This document shows positions 44,370 through 57,105 of a stretch of DNA of 64,000 nucleotides, in pieces. The stretch lies in contig NZ_CP132507.1 of NCBI RefSeq assembly GCF_032191775.1, positions 3,187,001 through 3,251,000 of the forward strand. The letters run 5' to 3'. A model generated the notes under the pieces. That model did not search any database. It was not told the origin of the DNA and was given only the letters and a program-made list of their open reading frames with translations. A program made the position numbers and the translations under genes. How positions within the stretch are numbered: position 1 is the stretch's first letter; the number at the start of each line of letters is the position of its first letter. The DNA is from Rhodoferax mekongensis. Its GTDB lineage: Bacteria; Pseudomonadota; Gammaproteobacteria; Burkholderiales; Burkholderiaceae_C.

Positions 44370-45452
44370 GTGAATTCCATTTCTAAAGTGATTTTGCTAG
44401 GCGCGACCGTGGCCCTTGGGGCCTGCTCTGCGCTCGAAACTGACAAAGTGGATTACCGATCCGCGGCCAAAGCTCCCAAGCTGGACGTGCCACCGGACTT
44501 GACCCAACTCAGCAAGGAAACGCCTTACACCGTAGTGGGCGGCGCAGTCTCTGCCAATGCGTCCAAAGCGGGGCAGGTTGAGACATCCAAGGCAGTAATC
44601 GCCGCGGTCGCAGTGGGTGACGTGCGCATTGAGCGTGCCGGCAACCAGCGTTGGCTTGTTGTGAACCGCCCAGCTGAAAAGCTGTGGGAACCAGTCAAGG
44701 ACTTCTGGCAGGAAAACGGATTTTTGCTTGCCATGGACCAGGATAAATTGGGCATTATGGAAACTGACTGGGCGGAAAACCGGGCCAAGATTCCACAAGA
44801 CTTCATCCGAGCCTCTTTGGGCAAACTGCTGGATTCGTTCTACTCCACCCCGGAACGCGACAAGTTCCGTACACGCCTGGAGCGGGACGCGAACGGAAAC
44901 ACAGAAATCTTTATTAGCCACCGCGGCATGGCCGAGGTGTATACCGCAGACCGTAGCAACCAGACCGTGTGGCAGCCTCGCCCGGCTGACCCCGAGCTGG
45001 AAGCCGAGTTCTTGCGTCGACTGATGGTGAAGCTGGGCGTCTCCCAAGAGCAGTCCAAAGCCTTGGTGGCCAACAGCACTCCCAAACCCGTGGCCGTGGT
45101 TGGCAATGTGAATGGGCAACCTGTTGTGCAGCTGGAAGAAGGCTTTGACCGGGCTTGGCGCCGCACCGGCCTGGCCCTGGACCGGACAGGATTCACCGTA
45201 GAGGACCGAGATCGCAAGCAAGGCATCTATTTTGTACGGTACCAGAACCTGACCTCGGAGAACTCTGAGCCTGGGTTCTTCAGCAAGATGTTCAGTGGCT
45301 CCAAAAAAGCCAATGAAGCCACCAAATACCGCATTGCGGTGCGTAGCGTGGGGGAGAAATCCACCGTCAGCGTTCTGGACGCCGACGGCAACGCCGAAAG
45401 TTCTGCGACGGCGCAACGCATCGTGAAAGTGATTGCGGACGACATCAAGTAA
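44370..45452 (+). CDS. bamC: Outer membrane assembly lipoprotein BamC
   Basis: The 360-residue lipoprotein starts at GTG 44370, which has AGGA at ideal spacing; lipobox LGACSALE places the acylated Cys near residue 19. The unstructured N-terminal part that contacts BamD (KVDYRSAAKAPKLDVPPDL) is followed by two helix-grip domains (WLVVNRPAEKLWEPVKDFW and WRRTGLALDRTGFTVEDRD). It is a subunit of the BAM complex for outer-membrane protein insertion. A bidirectional terminator follows. Confidence 0.92.
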   Translation: MNSISKVILLGATVALGACSALETDKVDYRSAAKAPKLDVPPDLTQLSKETPYTVVGGAVSANASKAGQVETSKAVIAAVAVGDVRIERAGNQRWLVVNRPAEKLWEPVKDFWQENGFLLAMDQDKLGIMETDWAENRAKIPQDFIRASLGKLLDSFYSTPERDKFRTRLERDANGNTEIFISHRGMAEVYTADRSNQTVWQPRPADPELEAEFLRRLMVKLGVSQEQSKALVANSTPKPVAVVGNVNGQPVVQLEEGFDRAWRRTGLALDRTGFTVEDRDRKQGIYFVRYQNLTSENSEPGFFSKMFSGSKKANEATKYRIAVRSVGEKSTVSVLDADGNAESSATAQRIVKVIADDIK

Positions 45453-45483
45453 TTTTTTACATCACCTTGGCGGGTGATGCGAA

Positions 45484-45520
45484 GACGAAAAAAAACCACC
45501 TTGCGGTGGTTTTTTTCGTC
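45484..45520. terminator. Bidirectional rho-independent terminator
   Basis: GACGAAAAAAAACCACC and GGTGGTTTTTTTCGTC pair around loop TTGC with one bulged A. U tracts exist in both directions, so it can end both bamC (+) and the small lipoprotein (-). Confidence 0.92.
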
Positions 45521-45530
45521 TGCAAGCAGA

Positions 45531-45719
45531 TTACTGCTTGGCTGGCTCGGAAGCAGCAGCTGCGGGAGCAGCAGGAGCAGAAGCGTCAGCAGCAGGAGCG
45601 GCGGCGGCAGGAGCGGCAGCAGCAGGAGCGGCGGCGGGAGCAGCGGCTTCTTCTTTTTTACCGCAAGCAGCCAAAGCAGCAGCAGCGATCAAAGCTGCCA
45701 AAACGAGAGACTTGTTCAT
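45531..45719 (-). CDS. Small Ala/Pro-rich lipoprotein (62 aa)
   Basis: MNKSLVLAALIAAAALAACG gives a lipoprotein signal with Cys at residue 19. The mature part begins GKKEEAAAP, and the rest is Ala/Pro low complexity (AAPAAAAP, ADASAPAAPAAAA). Such tiny lipoproteins are common in this family of bacteria; function is unknown, perhaps a cell-wall spacer. ATG 45719 is chosen because the signal peptide starts there. The repetitive GCAGCAGGAGC DNA is a coding effect. Confidence 0.75.
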   Translation of the reverse strand: MNKSLVLAALIAAAALAACGKKEEAAAPAAAPAAAAPAAAAPAADASAPAAPAAAASEPAKQ

Positions 45720-45875
45720 TTTTAAAGACTTCAGTGAGTTAACGAAACAATTTCCGGAAATTGTCTGGATGGCAAGCCAGCCAGCCCTGACGAAAAGCAT
45801 TCGGTCTCTTTCCACCAGAGCTTTAAATTATACAAGACCAAAAACCATGCATTCGGGTAAACCCCTCTTGAAGCG

Positions 45876-46376
45876 TTAAAGCCCTAAAGTAGTGGCAGGA
45901 AATCCGGGCGAACTTTGGCGCTTGCATTCGTCCAACAGTTCTGTCAACGCCACCCTTGCACGTACGTCGCGGCCACCAACTCCGATGGACCGCGTAAGCT
46001 CTCGCCTGTGCAAAAACCACTCGGACCCCAGAAGTGCACTAGGCATTTCACTATCATCTAGGTGCTTTACTACTCGGCAGTCAACCAGATGACTCCAGGT
46101 AACGCGCCACTGCACGAACCGGGGGTGCAAAAGGGTCACGCGGTTGTAGCGCTTGGCGAGCATAGTCAAAGTTCGACCCGGACCCGCCCACTTGTTCAAA
46201 GCCTCGACCACTGATCGCTCTCGGAGGGGCCAATCTTCAAAATCAATGTCACTCCAAACCATGTGAGGCCATTTTTGATCGGCTGCGAGGGTGATGAAGT
46301 CACGAATCCCTTGCGCGAACTCCGCAGGTCCGGAAAAAGCACCGGCGACCAGCGAGACAGGGTCATTGGTCGACAT
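45876..46376 (-). CDS. Conserved hypothetical protein
   Basis: The 166-residue protein starts at ATG 46376 (MSTNDPVSLVAGAFSGPAEF), inside the end of the upstream oxygenase gene, with a 14-bp overlap that suggests translational coupling. Visible features are WPHMVWSDIDFEDWPLRERS, GRTLTMLAKRYNRVTLLHPR and SEWFLHRRELTRSIGV, with no membrane segment. The pattern resembles phospholipase D-like or DUF-type stand-alone proteins only weakly, so no function is given. Confidence 0.65.
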   Translation of the reverse strand: MSTNDPVSLVAGAFSGPAEFAQGIRDFITLAADQKWPHMVWSDIDFEDWPLRERSVVEALNKWAGPGRTLTMLAKRYNRVTLLHPRFVQWRVTWSHLVDCRVVKHLDDSEMPSALLGSEWFLHRRELTRSIGVGGRDVRARVALTELLDECKRQSSPGFPATTLGL

Positions 46377-47493
46377 GTAACCACCCTGCATCGCACCAAT
46401 CTTGAACGAGTGCCAGAGCGCCGTCACTGAGACGGCGCACATCTTTGGCTTCCAGGCTACGGTCGTCGGCAAGCCGTTTGATCAGCTGCGCATCTCGCCC
46501 CCCAGCGTTGAAACTCTCGCCATTGATAAACACGTGATCCGCGTCGTACAGCATGCGGGTACGGCGGTCCAAACGGACGCCACCGACGATATCCTGTTGC
46601 GCCCCTTCGAACCAGACATTCGCTTTGGGCTCGGTCAAATATTCCCCCAATGCTCGCGCCACTGCCTTCGAATCCTTGAGTGCTGCCTGCACCGCAGATT
46701 GCGCAAATTCCAACATATCGACTGGCAAGGCTGCATGCGCTTCCACCGCACGCTGCTTGGGATCGGCATACAGGGTTGAAGGTAGCTCATCCAGCGCCTG
46801 ATCCGCGAGCCGCTGCAGCACTTCCTGAGCCAGCTCCGACTGGGATGGCGAGCGAAAGCCAATGGAATAAGTCATGCACTCACCTTCCGCGATACCGTCG
46901 TGTGCGTATTTGGGCGGGAGGTACAGCATATCGCCGGGCTCGAGCACAAACTCCTCTTCCGGCTCAAAATTCGCGAGGATTTTCAGCGGCATGTCCAGCT
47001 TCAGAGACAAGTCTTTCTGGCGACCGATGCGCCAGCGGCGCCGCCCATGCGCCTGCAAGAGAAACACGTCATAGCTGTCAAAATGGGGACCCACGCCCCC
47101 TTGGTCCGTGGCGTAGCTGATCATGAGATCGTCCAGTCGCGCATCCGGCACAAACCTGAACTGGTTGATGAGGCTGTGAACGCGCTCGTCAAGCATGTCC
47201 ACGCCCTGCACCAGCAGGGTCCAGCCTGCTTGCTTGAAAGGTGGCAAGGCTTTGCGTGCAAACGGCCCGTGCTTGAACTTCCATCCTGTGCCTTTGCCCA
47301 AAGCATCCTGCACCACCAGACGCGATTCCACGTCTTCTTGTGCCGCCAGTTCCAGCAACTCGATGCGCTCCAACAAAGGTGCAAACCCGGGAATGGCCTG
47401 CCGGATCACCAAAGGCTTTTTGTGCCAATAGCGTTGCATGAAGGTTTCCGGGCTGATGCCGCCTAGCAGCTGGAGAGGAGTTTGAATGTTCAT
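46363..47493 (-). CDS. roxA: JmjC/cupin ribosomal oxygenase (RoxA/YcfD type)
   Basis: This 376-residue Fe(II)/2-oxoglutarate oxygenase starts MNIQTPLQLLGGISPETFMQ; PETFMQRYWHKKPLVIRQA is the YcfD N-terminus. Metal ligands are His and Asp in PHFDSYDVFLLQAHGRRRW and the distal His in PPKYAHDGIAEGECMTYSIG. YcfD hydroxylates an arginine of ribosomal protein L16. A C-terminal helical domain follows. It is divergent from the FKBP gene with only 16 bp between likely start codons. Confidence 0.88.
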   Translation of the reverse strand: MNIQTPLQLLGGISPETFMQRYWHKKPLVIRQAIPGFAPLLERIELLELAAQEDVESRLVVQDALGKGTGWKFKHGPFARKALPPFKQAGWTLLVQGVDMLDERVHSLINQFRFVPDARLDDLMISYATDQGGVGPHFDSYDVFLLQAHGRRRWRIGRQKDLSLKLDMPLKILANFEPEEEFVLEPGDMLYLPPKYAHDGIAEGECMTYSIGFRSPSQSELAQEVLQRLADQALDELPSTLYADPKQRAVEAHAALPVDMLEFAQSAVQAALKDSKAVARALGEYLTEPKANVWFEGAQQDIVGGVRLDRRTRMLYDADHVFINGESFNAGGRDAQLIKRLADDRSLEAKDVRRLSDGALALVQDWCDAGWLHVDQ

Positions 47494-47509
47494 GGGACAA
47501 TTCTCGCCT

Positions 47510-48043
47510 ATGGAAATCACCACACAATGCGTCGTTGCCCTGACATGGACGCTGAAAGACACTTTGGGCGAAGAACTGGACGTTTTGGACGAGCCGGTCG
47601 AGTTTTTGTTGGGCGGCAGTGACTTGCTGCCTTCGATTGAAGCCGCCTTGCAAGGCCATGTAGCTGGCGACAAGGTGCAGTTGCAGATTGAGCCGGACCA
47701 AGCATTTGGCGACTTCAATGACCAGCTGATCTTTCTCGAGCCACGCACCCTGTTCCCGGCAGACTTGCAAGAGGGCCTGACCATGGAAGGCTATGCCTTG
47801 CCGGAGGGCTGCAACCCGGATGCGCCCAAAGACGCGCTTTACACGATCACCGACATTTACCCCGAGCACGTGGTGCTGGACGGCAATCACCCGCTAGCGG
47901 GTATTGCGATTCGCATCCAGATGAAGGTGGAGTCAGTGCGCGAAGCGACGGAGGAAGAAATCGGCTCCGGCACGCTCGGTACAGGTTTTTTCCGCATCCA
48001 GCCCTTGCATGAGCAAGGGCCCGGGAGCGGACACCTGCACTGA
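47510..48043 (+). CDS. FKBP-type peptidyl-prolyl isomerase (SlyD-like)
   Basis: The 177-residue protein from ATG 47510 (MEITTQCVVALTWTLKDTLG) has SlyD pattern: LLGGSDLLPSIEAALQGHVAGD, QAFGDFNDQLIFLEP as in the FKBP part with IF insert, and DGNHPLAGIAIRIQMKVESV at the end. The His-rich SlyD tail is reduced to GPGSGHLH. An in-frame ATG at 47486 with GGAGAGGAG just ahead is an alternative start that would overlap the oxygenase gene. It helps protein folding and possibly nickel handling. Confidence 0.88.
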   Translation: MEITTQCVVALTWTLKDTLGEELDVLDEPVEFLLGGSDLLPSIEAALQGHVAGDKVQLQIEPDQAFGDFNDQLIFLEPRTLFPADLQEGLTMEGYALPEGCNPDAPKDALYTITDIYPEHVVLDGNHPLAGIAIRIQMKVESVREATEEEIGSGTLGTGFFRIQPLHEQGPGSGHLH

Positions 48044-48048
48044 GCCGA

Positions 48049-48495
48049 TCAAGCTTTTCCGGTAGAGCCGTAGCCGCCCTCCCCGCGTTGTGACGCGGGG
48101 AACTCGGTGACCACATTGAACTGGGCTTGCACCACCGGCACGATCACCAGCTGAGCAATTCTCTCCATCGGCTCGATAGTGAACGGGACCTCACTGCGGT
48201 TCCAGGCACTCACCATCAGCTGCCCTTGGTAATCGCTGTCGATCAGACCCACCAAGTTACCCAACACGATGCCATGTTTGTGCCCCAAGCCGGAGCGCGG
48301 CAGGATCAAAGCGGCGTAGGCTGGATCTTCGAGGTAGATCGCCATACCGGTGGGCACCAGTTGCCATGCATTGGGGGCTAAAGTGAGCGGCGCATCCAGG
48401 CAAGCGCGCAGGTCCAGCCCAGCGCTGCCCGGGGTGGCGTAGGTAGGCAGATTGTTGGTCAGGCGGGGATCAATGATCTTGACGTCGATTTTCAT
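48049..48495 (-). CDS. dut: dUTP diphosphatase
   Basis: The 148-residue trimeric enzyme hydrolyses dUTP to dUMP, keeping uracil out of DNA. Motifs in order: AGLDLRA (1), [10 protein letters not shown] (2), [11 protein letters not shown] (3), [10 protein letters not shown] (4) and [11 protein letters not shown] (5). All five are intact. It lies 9 bp after coaBC on the same strand, the dfp-dut order known from E. coli. Confidence 0.96.
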   Translation of the reverse strand: MKIDVKIIDPRLTNNLPTYATPGSAGLDLRACLDAPLTLAPNAWQLVPTGMAIYLEDPAYAALILPRSGLGHKHGIVLGNLVGLIDSDYQGQLMVSAWNRSEVPFTIEPMERIAQLVIVPVVQAQFNVVTEFPASQRGEGGYGSTGKA

Positions 48496-48504
48496 TAAAT
48501 TCTT

Positions 48505-51504
<3,000 letters not shown>

Positions 51505-51505
<1 letters not shown>

Positions 51506-52359
51506 TGAAACTGTGTGGCTTCGACGTTGGCTTGGATCAACGCTTTTTCCTGATTGCCGGCACGTGTTCCATCGAGGGACTTGAAATGTCCGTGGAAGTG
51601 GCTGGCCGGCTGAAAGAGGCCTGCGCATCCTTGGGCATCCCTCTGATCTACAAAGGCTCCTTCGACAAGGCTAACCGCTCGTCGGGCACCAGCAAGCGCG
51701 GCGTCGGTCTGGATGCCGGTTTGAAGATTCTGGATGAAGTACGGCGTCAACTCCAGCTGCCCATCCTGACGGATGTGCATGACGAGTCCCATGTCGCTGA
51801 AGTCGCCAGCGTGGTGGACGTATTGCAGACCCCCGCGTTCTTGTGCCGACAAACGGATTTCATTCGTGCAGTCGCCCAAAGCGGCAAGCCTGTGAATATC
51901 AAAAAGGGGCAATTCCTCGCTCCGTGGGACATGAAAAACGTGATTGACAAGGCACGAGCCGCTGCTGAAGAGGCCGGGCTTTCTCCTGACCGTTTTCTGG
52001 CTTGCGAAAGGGGCGTCAGCTTTGGATACAACAACTTGGTCGCTGACATGACCAGCTTGGCTGAAATGCGCAATTCAGGTGCACCCGTCGTATTCGACGT
52101 GACACATTCGGTGCAAAAGCCGGGCGGCTTGGGAGGCAGCAGCGGCGGCGCTCGCGAAATGGTGCCCGTGTTGGCCCGCGCTGGCGTTGCGGCCGGAGTG
52201 GCGGGCCTGTTTATGGAAACCCACCCTCGTCCATCGGAAGCCTGGTCCGATGGCCCGAACGCAGTACCTCTGCACCACATGAAAGCGTTGTTGGAAACCT
52301 TGGTCTCGCTGGATTCCGTAACCAAAAAAAATCCGTTCCTGGAAAATGATTTCCAGTGA
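51505..52359 (+). CDS. kdsA: 3-deoxy-8-phosphooctulonate synthase
   Basis: The 284-residue enzyme condenses PEP and arabinose-5-phosphate for LPS Kdo. Conserved parts: [48 protein letters not shown] and [19 protein letters not shown]. Cys21 in [10 protein letters not shown] stands where E. coli has Asn, placing it in the metal-dependent class; ETHPRP and DVTHSVQ supply other likely ligands. Coupled to pyrG by TGATG. Confidence 0.95.
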
Positions 52360-52405
52360 ACGGCGACATGATGGACCCTGACTTTTTTTGTTTGTGTGTT
52401 TTTGA

Positions 52406-53704
<1,299 letters not shown>

Positions 53705-53730
53705 TCACCGCCACCAACCGAACCACTGCC

Positions 53731-54006
53731 ATGGGTAACCGCTGGGTCCCCGCCGTGTTGATTGCGCTTCTGCTCATCCTGCATGGACAGCTGTGGTTCG
53801 GTCGTGGAAGCATTCCCAATGTTTCTAAGCTCTCCCGTGAGCTGGAAGATCAAAAGCAGCGCAATGCCCAAGCCTCACTCGCCAATGAGCGCCTGGAAGC
53901 GGAAATCCATGACCTGAAAGAGGGTTTGGAAATTGTGGAAGAGAAAGCGCGATCTGAGCTGGGAATGGTCAAGGCGAACGAGATTTACGTTCAGATTGCC
54001 CGTTAA
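53731..54006 (+). CDS. ftsB: Cell division protein FtsB
   Basis: This 91-residue bitopic protein has a short cytoplasmic start, one helix (VPAVLIALLLILHGQLWF), and a periplasmic leucine-zipper coiled coil (NVSKLSRELEDQKQRNAQAS, LANERLEAEIHDLKEGLEIV). EEKARSELGMVKANEIYVQ is the conserved FtsB end. With FtsL and FtsQ it activates septal wall synthesis. It follows eno by 26 bp. Confidence 0.93.
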   Translation: MGNRWVPAVLIALLLILHGQLWFGRGSIPNVSKLSRELEDQKQRNAQASLANERLEAEIHDLKEGLEIVEEKARSELGMVKANEIYVQIAR

Positions 54007-54021
54007 GCGTCCGCACATCCG

Positions 54022-54645
54022 ATGAGAATTGCGATTCTGGGTGCGGAATCCACTGGCAAAAGCACCCTTTGTCACTCCCTTGCTGCCCGTATGCGTGAGA
54101 CGGGTGCTGATGTCACCGTAGTAGGCGAGTATTTGCGTGAGTGGTGCGCGGAGATGATGCGCACGCCCCTGCCACAAGAACAGGGAGGTATTGCACTGGA
54201 ACAAATCCGGCGCATTGATACCGTGCGAAGCCCGACAGTGGTTGCAGACACTACGGCTCTCATGACTGCCATTTACAGTGATGTACTCTTCCAAGACGAC
54301 AGCCTCTATCCCTTGGCCATTGAGGACATCAGGCGTTTTCAACACGTACTGGTAACGGCCACAGACTTGCCGTGGATTGCAGATGGTTTTTTTCGTGATA
54401 GCCCCCAAGGGCAGCAAGCCATCCACCTACGACTGCAGGCAGTACTCAGGAACCATGAAATCGCGTACTCCATGGTGTACGGCAATGGCGAACAGCGCAC
54501 TCAGGCAGCGATAGCTGCAATCATGCCATCCCAGTTCAGTGCCAATGCCGATTCAGAAACCTACAACCGCTGGATGGCTCGATGTGAAAAGTGCTCGGAC
54601 GCAAGTTGCGAGCACCGCCTGTTCCGCGAGCTCACAGACGGTTAA
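54022..54645 (+). CDS. AAA/NadR-like nucleotide-binding protein
   Basis: The 207-residue P-loop protein has Walker A GAESTGKST near residue 7. GEYLREWCAEMM, VVADTTALMTAIYSDVLF and VTATDLPWIADGFFRD resemble the ribosylnicotinamide kinase domain of NadR and AAA_28 proteins. A C-terminal Cys pair (CEKCSDASCEH) may bind metal. Probably a small-molecule kinase; substrate unknown. It follows ftsB by 15 bp and overlaps hslO tail to tail by 4 bp. Confidence 0.75.
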   Translation: MRIAILGAESTGKSTLCHSLAARMRETGADVTVVGEYLREWCAEMMRTPLPQEQGGIALEQIRRIDTVRSPTVVADTTALMTAIYSDVLFQDDSLYPLAIEDIRRFQHVLVTATDLPWIADGFFRDSPQGQQAIHLRLQAVLRNHEIAYSMVYGNGEQRTQAAIAAIMPSQFSANADSETYNRWMARCEKCSDASCEHRLFRELTDG

Positions 54646-55631
54646 TGCGTCCCCGTATTCCCCTGCTGCAATAGGACTGCATCCGTAAACAACTGTGCGG
54701 CATCCACAGGGTCAAACCGGTACTGCACGCCACAGAATTCGCATCCCACTTCAATGTCATTGCGTTCCATCAGAATGCTCTCGGCCTCTTCTCGACCCAA
54801 ACTGACAATCATTTTTCCAACACGCTCACGGCTGCAGTTGCATTGAAATTTCGGCCCTGTCTCGCCTATGAGTGGTTCGAAACGGGTTAACGGCTCTTCC
54901 CAGTACAAGCGGCGCAGCACGGTATCCACATCAAGCTGCAATAGTTCTTCGGATTTCAGACTCTTGGCCAGAATAGCGATGCGGTTGTAGTGCTCATTCA
55001 AACCAATCTGCTCTTCGTTTTCGCGCGACACCATACTGCCGGCCAGATTGCCTGCGCCCTCCAAGGGGAGACGCTGTATCAGCAGTCCTGCTGCTACTTT
55101 GTCGTCTGCCGCCAGCACGAGCGTAGTGTCCAATTGTTCGCTCTGCAACATGTAATGTTCCAGAACCTCACTGATGCGTTCCAAAGGGGCGCCCGCGTCG
55201 TCAAACAAGGGAACTACACCTTGGTAGGGTTGTTGGCCCGGGAACTTCGTCTTGGGGTCCAGAGTAATCGCACATCGGCCTTTATTGGTGGCGTTTACCA
55301 TCTGGCTCAAGGGGGTGCCGTTCGGCACGTCGCCCACCACCGTGGCGGTAGACCGGAGACTGAAATCGGGCTGCACTTCAGTGACTGCCAACTTGACCGG
55401 TCCATCGCCAAAAATTTGCAACACCAATGCACCATCGAACTTGATATTCGATTGCATCAACGCCGCTGCGGCTGTGATTTCACCCAAAAGAGACTGAACC
55501 TCTGCCGGGTAGGGACCATGCTCGGTATTCGATGCTCGTCGGCGCAAAATTTCCTGCCAGGAGTCCGTCAATCGGACAATCGCACCACGCACCGGCAAGC
55601 CATCGAACAAAAACTTGTGCAACTCTGACAT
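54642..55631 (-). CDS. hslO: Redox-regulated chaperone Hsp33
   Basis: This 329-residue holdase is activated by oxidation. The redox switch has four zinc-binding cysteines near the C-terminus: CNCSRERVGKM and CEFCGVQYRFD (CxC and CxxC). The N-terminal substrate domain contains EITAAAALMQSNIKFDGALV and NGTPLSQMVNATNKGRCAIT. ATG 55631 is preferred because it aligns with MSELHKFLFDG. Confidence 0.94.
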   Translation of the reverse strand: MSELHKFLFDGLPVRGAIVRLTDSWQEILRRRASNTEHGPYPAEVQSLLGEITAAAALMQSNIKFDGALVLQIFGDGPVKLAVTEVQPDFSLRSTATVVGDVPNGTPLSQMVNATNKGRCAITLDPKTKFPGQQPYQGVVPLFDDAGAPLERISEVLEHYMLQSEQLDTTLVLAADDKVAAGLLIQRLPLEGAGNLAGSMVSRENEEQIGLNEHYNRIAILAKSLKSEELLQLDVDTVLRRLYWEEPLTRFEPLIGETGPKFQCNCSRERVGKMIVSLGREEAESILMERNDIEVGCEFCGVQYRFDPVDAAQLFTDAVLLQQGNTGTH

Positions 55632-55642
55632 GCACACTCTCC

Positions 55643-55667
55643 AAAAAAAATAGGCCCCTTGCGGGGC
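55643..55667 (-). terminator. Rho-independent terminator after gamma-carbonic anhydrase gene
   Basis: On the minus strand GCCCC and GGGGC pair around GCAA, then CTATTTTTTTT. It lies 6 bp after the carbonic anhydrase-like stop and ends that unit before hslO. Confidence 0.85.
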
Positions 55668-55672
55668 GAAAA

Positions 55673-56197
55673 TTAGGCGATCTTCTTGAGGCCTGACCTG
55701 AATCGATGCGCGTTGACCACATAGTGACGCGCACTGGCAAGCAAGCCTTGCTTCTGTTCCTCGGTCAACTCCCGAACCGCTTTGGCCGGGCTACCGATGA
55801 TCATGCTGCCATCCGGAAACTCCTTGCCCTCGGTCACCAATGCACCAGCTCCGACCAAGCACCCCTTGCCGATACGCGCCCCGTTCAGGACGATGGCTCC
55901 GATTCCAATCAGGGAACCATCGCCAATGGAGCAGCCATGGAGCATGACCTGGTGCCCTACCGTCACGTTCTCACCAATCGTCAACGGCTTGCCGACATCC
56001 GCATGCAACACACTCGCGTCTTGGATATTGGTACCGGCACCAATCCGGATGGTCTCGGTATCGCCACGAACGACTGCTCCGAACCATATGCTGGCATCTG
56101 AGCCGATTTCAACAGCGCCTATGACTTCTGCGCTGTCAGCGACCCAAGCCCCCACATCTAATTTAGGAGCCACACCATCCAATTCGTACACTGCCAT
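55673..56197 (-). CDS. Gamma carbonic anhydrase-like protein (YrdA/PaaY)
   Basis: The 174-residue left-handed beta-helix protein has hexapeptide repeats ([40 protein letters not shown]). Zinc-ligand histidines are in [11 protein letters not shown] and [15 protein letters not shown]. Related YrdA/PaaY proteins bind zinc; carbonic anhydrase or thioesterase activity varies. The C-terminal helix ([20 protein letters not shown]) is typical. Confidence 0.92.
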   Translation of the reverse strand: MAVYELDGVAPKLDVGAWVADSAEVIGAVEIGSDASIWFGAVVRGDTETIRIGAGTNIQDASVLHADVGKPLTIGENVTVGHQVMLHGCSIGDGSLIGIGAIVLNGARIGKGCLVGAGALVTEGKEFPDGSMIIGSPAKAVRELTEEQKQGLLASARHYVVNAHRFRSGLKKIA

Positions 56198-56234
56198 CGT
56201 TGCCCCTCAGGCCGTCAAAACTAGAATTGTAAGG

Positions 56235-57062
56235 ATGGAACTCCGAGAACGGGCTTTGTCAGCCTTCAAGACCTCCTCACCCCGCAGCAAGGTGGAGGCA
56301 ACTTTGGCCATTGGACCTTTGTTGAAAGAGGGAAAGCTCGACTGCGAACGGCTTCTTTTTCATGATGCCGGCCCAGGCCGGCCTGACCTGCCTATCTTGG
56401 TTGAACCTAAAGAGGTACCCCGTCGCTCCCCTTTCACTGCAGCAGGTCACGCTGCCTTGATGCACTCTATCGCCCATATTGAGTTCAACGCCATTGATCT
56501 GGCACTGGATTGCGTTTGGCGCTACGCCGGAATGCCTGAAGCTTTCTACAGGGACTGGCTCTTGGTTGCCACTGAAGAAGCCAAGCACTTCATGCTGCTG
56601 GAGGAACACCTGAGTGCACAAGGCTATCGCTACGGCGACTTTCCTGCCCACACAGGCCTGTGGACGATGTGCGCCAACACAGCTGACGATATCGTTGCCC
56701 GCATGGCCTTGGTGCCTCGAACCATGGAAGCACGCGGGCTGGATGCAACACCCCTGATTCAAGCCAAGCTCGCCAAAGTTGGCAGTCCAGCGGCATTGGA
56801 GGCACAAGCGATCCTGCAAGTCATCCTCACCGAGGAAGTGGGACATGTCGCCGCAGGGAATCACTGGTACCACTGGCTGTGTGCCCGGCATGAGTTAGAC
56901 CCTGCTGCTTTTTATGCATCGGCAGCGATTCAATACGCGGCTCCTCGGCCCAAGCCGCCCTTTAACTACGCCGCCAGACTGGCTGCCGGCTTCAGCCCCC
57001 AAGAGTTGGAGAAGCTGGATTCTGACTCTGGTCTCACAGAGATTGCCGCCCATTCAACCTAG
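56235..57062 (+). CDS. DUF455 ferritin-like protein
   Basis: This 275-residue protein starts at ATG 56235 (MELRERALSAFKTSSPRSKV). Ferritin-like di-iron motifs are visible: HSIAHIEFNAIDLALD, ATEEAKHFMLLEEHL and ILTEEVGHVAAGNHW, giving ExxH-type ligands on four helices. PRRSPFTAAGHAALMHSIAH is the DUF455 signature. Role unknown, possibly tRNA- or iron-related oxidation. It is divergent from the carbonic anhydrase-like gene with 37 bp between starts. Confidence 0.88.
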   Translation: MELRERALSAFKTSSPRSKVEATLAIGPLLKEGKLDCERLLFHDAGPGRPDLPILVEPKEVPRRSPFTAAGHAALMHSIAHIEFNAIDLALDCVWRYAGMPEAFYRDWLLVATEEAKHFMLLEEHLSAQGYRYGDFPAHTGLWTMCANTADDIVARMALVPRTMEARGLDATPLIQAKLAKVGSPAALEAQAILQVILTEEVGHVAAGNHWYHWLCARHELDPAAFYASAAIQYAAPRPKPPFNYAARLAAGFSPQELEKLDSDSGLTEIAAHST

Positions 57063-57105
57063 AATGCCTTGAGTCAGGCTCAACCACAGGATTCGCGAAT
57101 CACTG

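Noticed and set aside
45540..45660. GCAGCAGGAGC-rich tract that looks like a tandem repeat or CRISPR-like array
   Set aside because: It encodes the Ala/Pro-rich tail of a small lipoprotein; units are irregular and there are no spacers.
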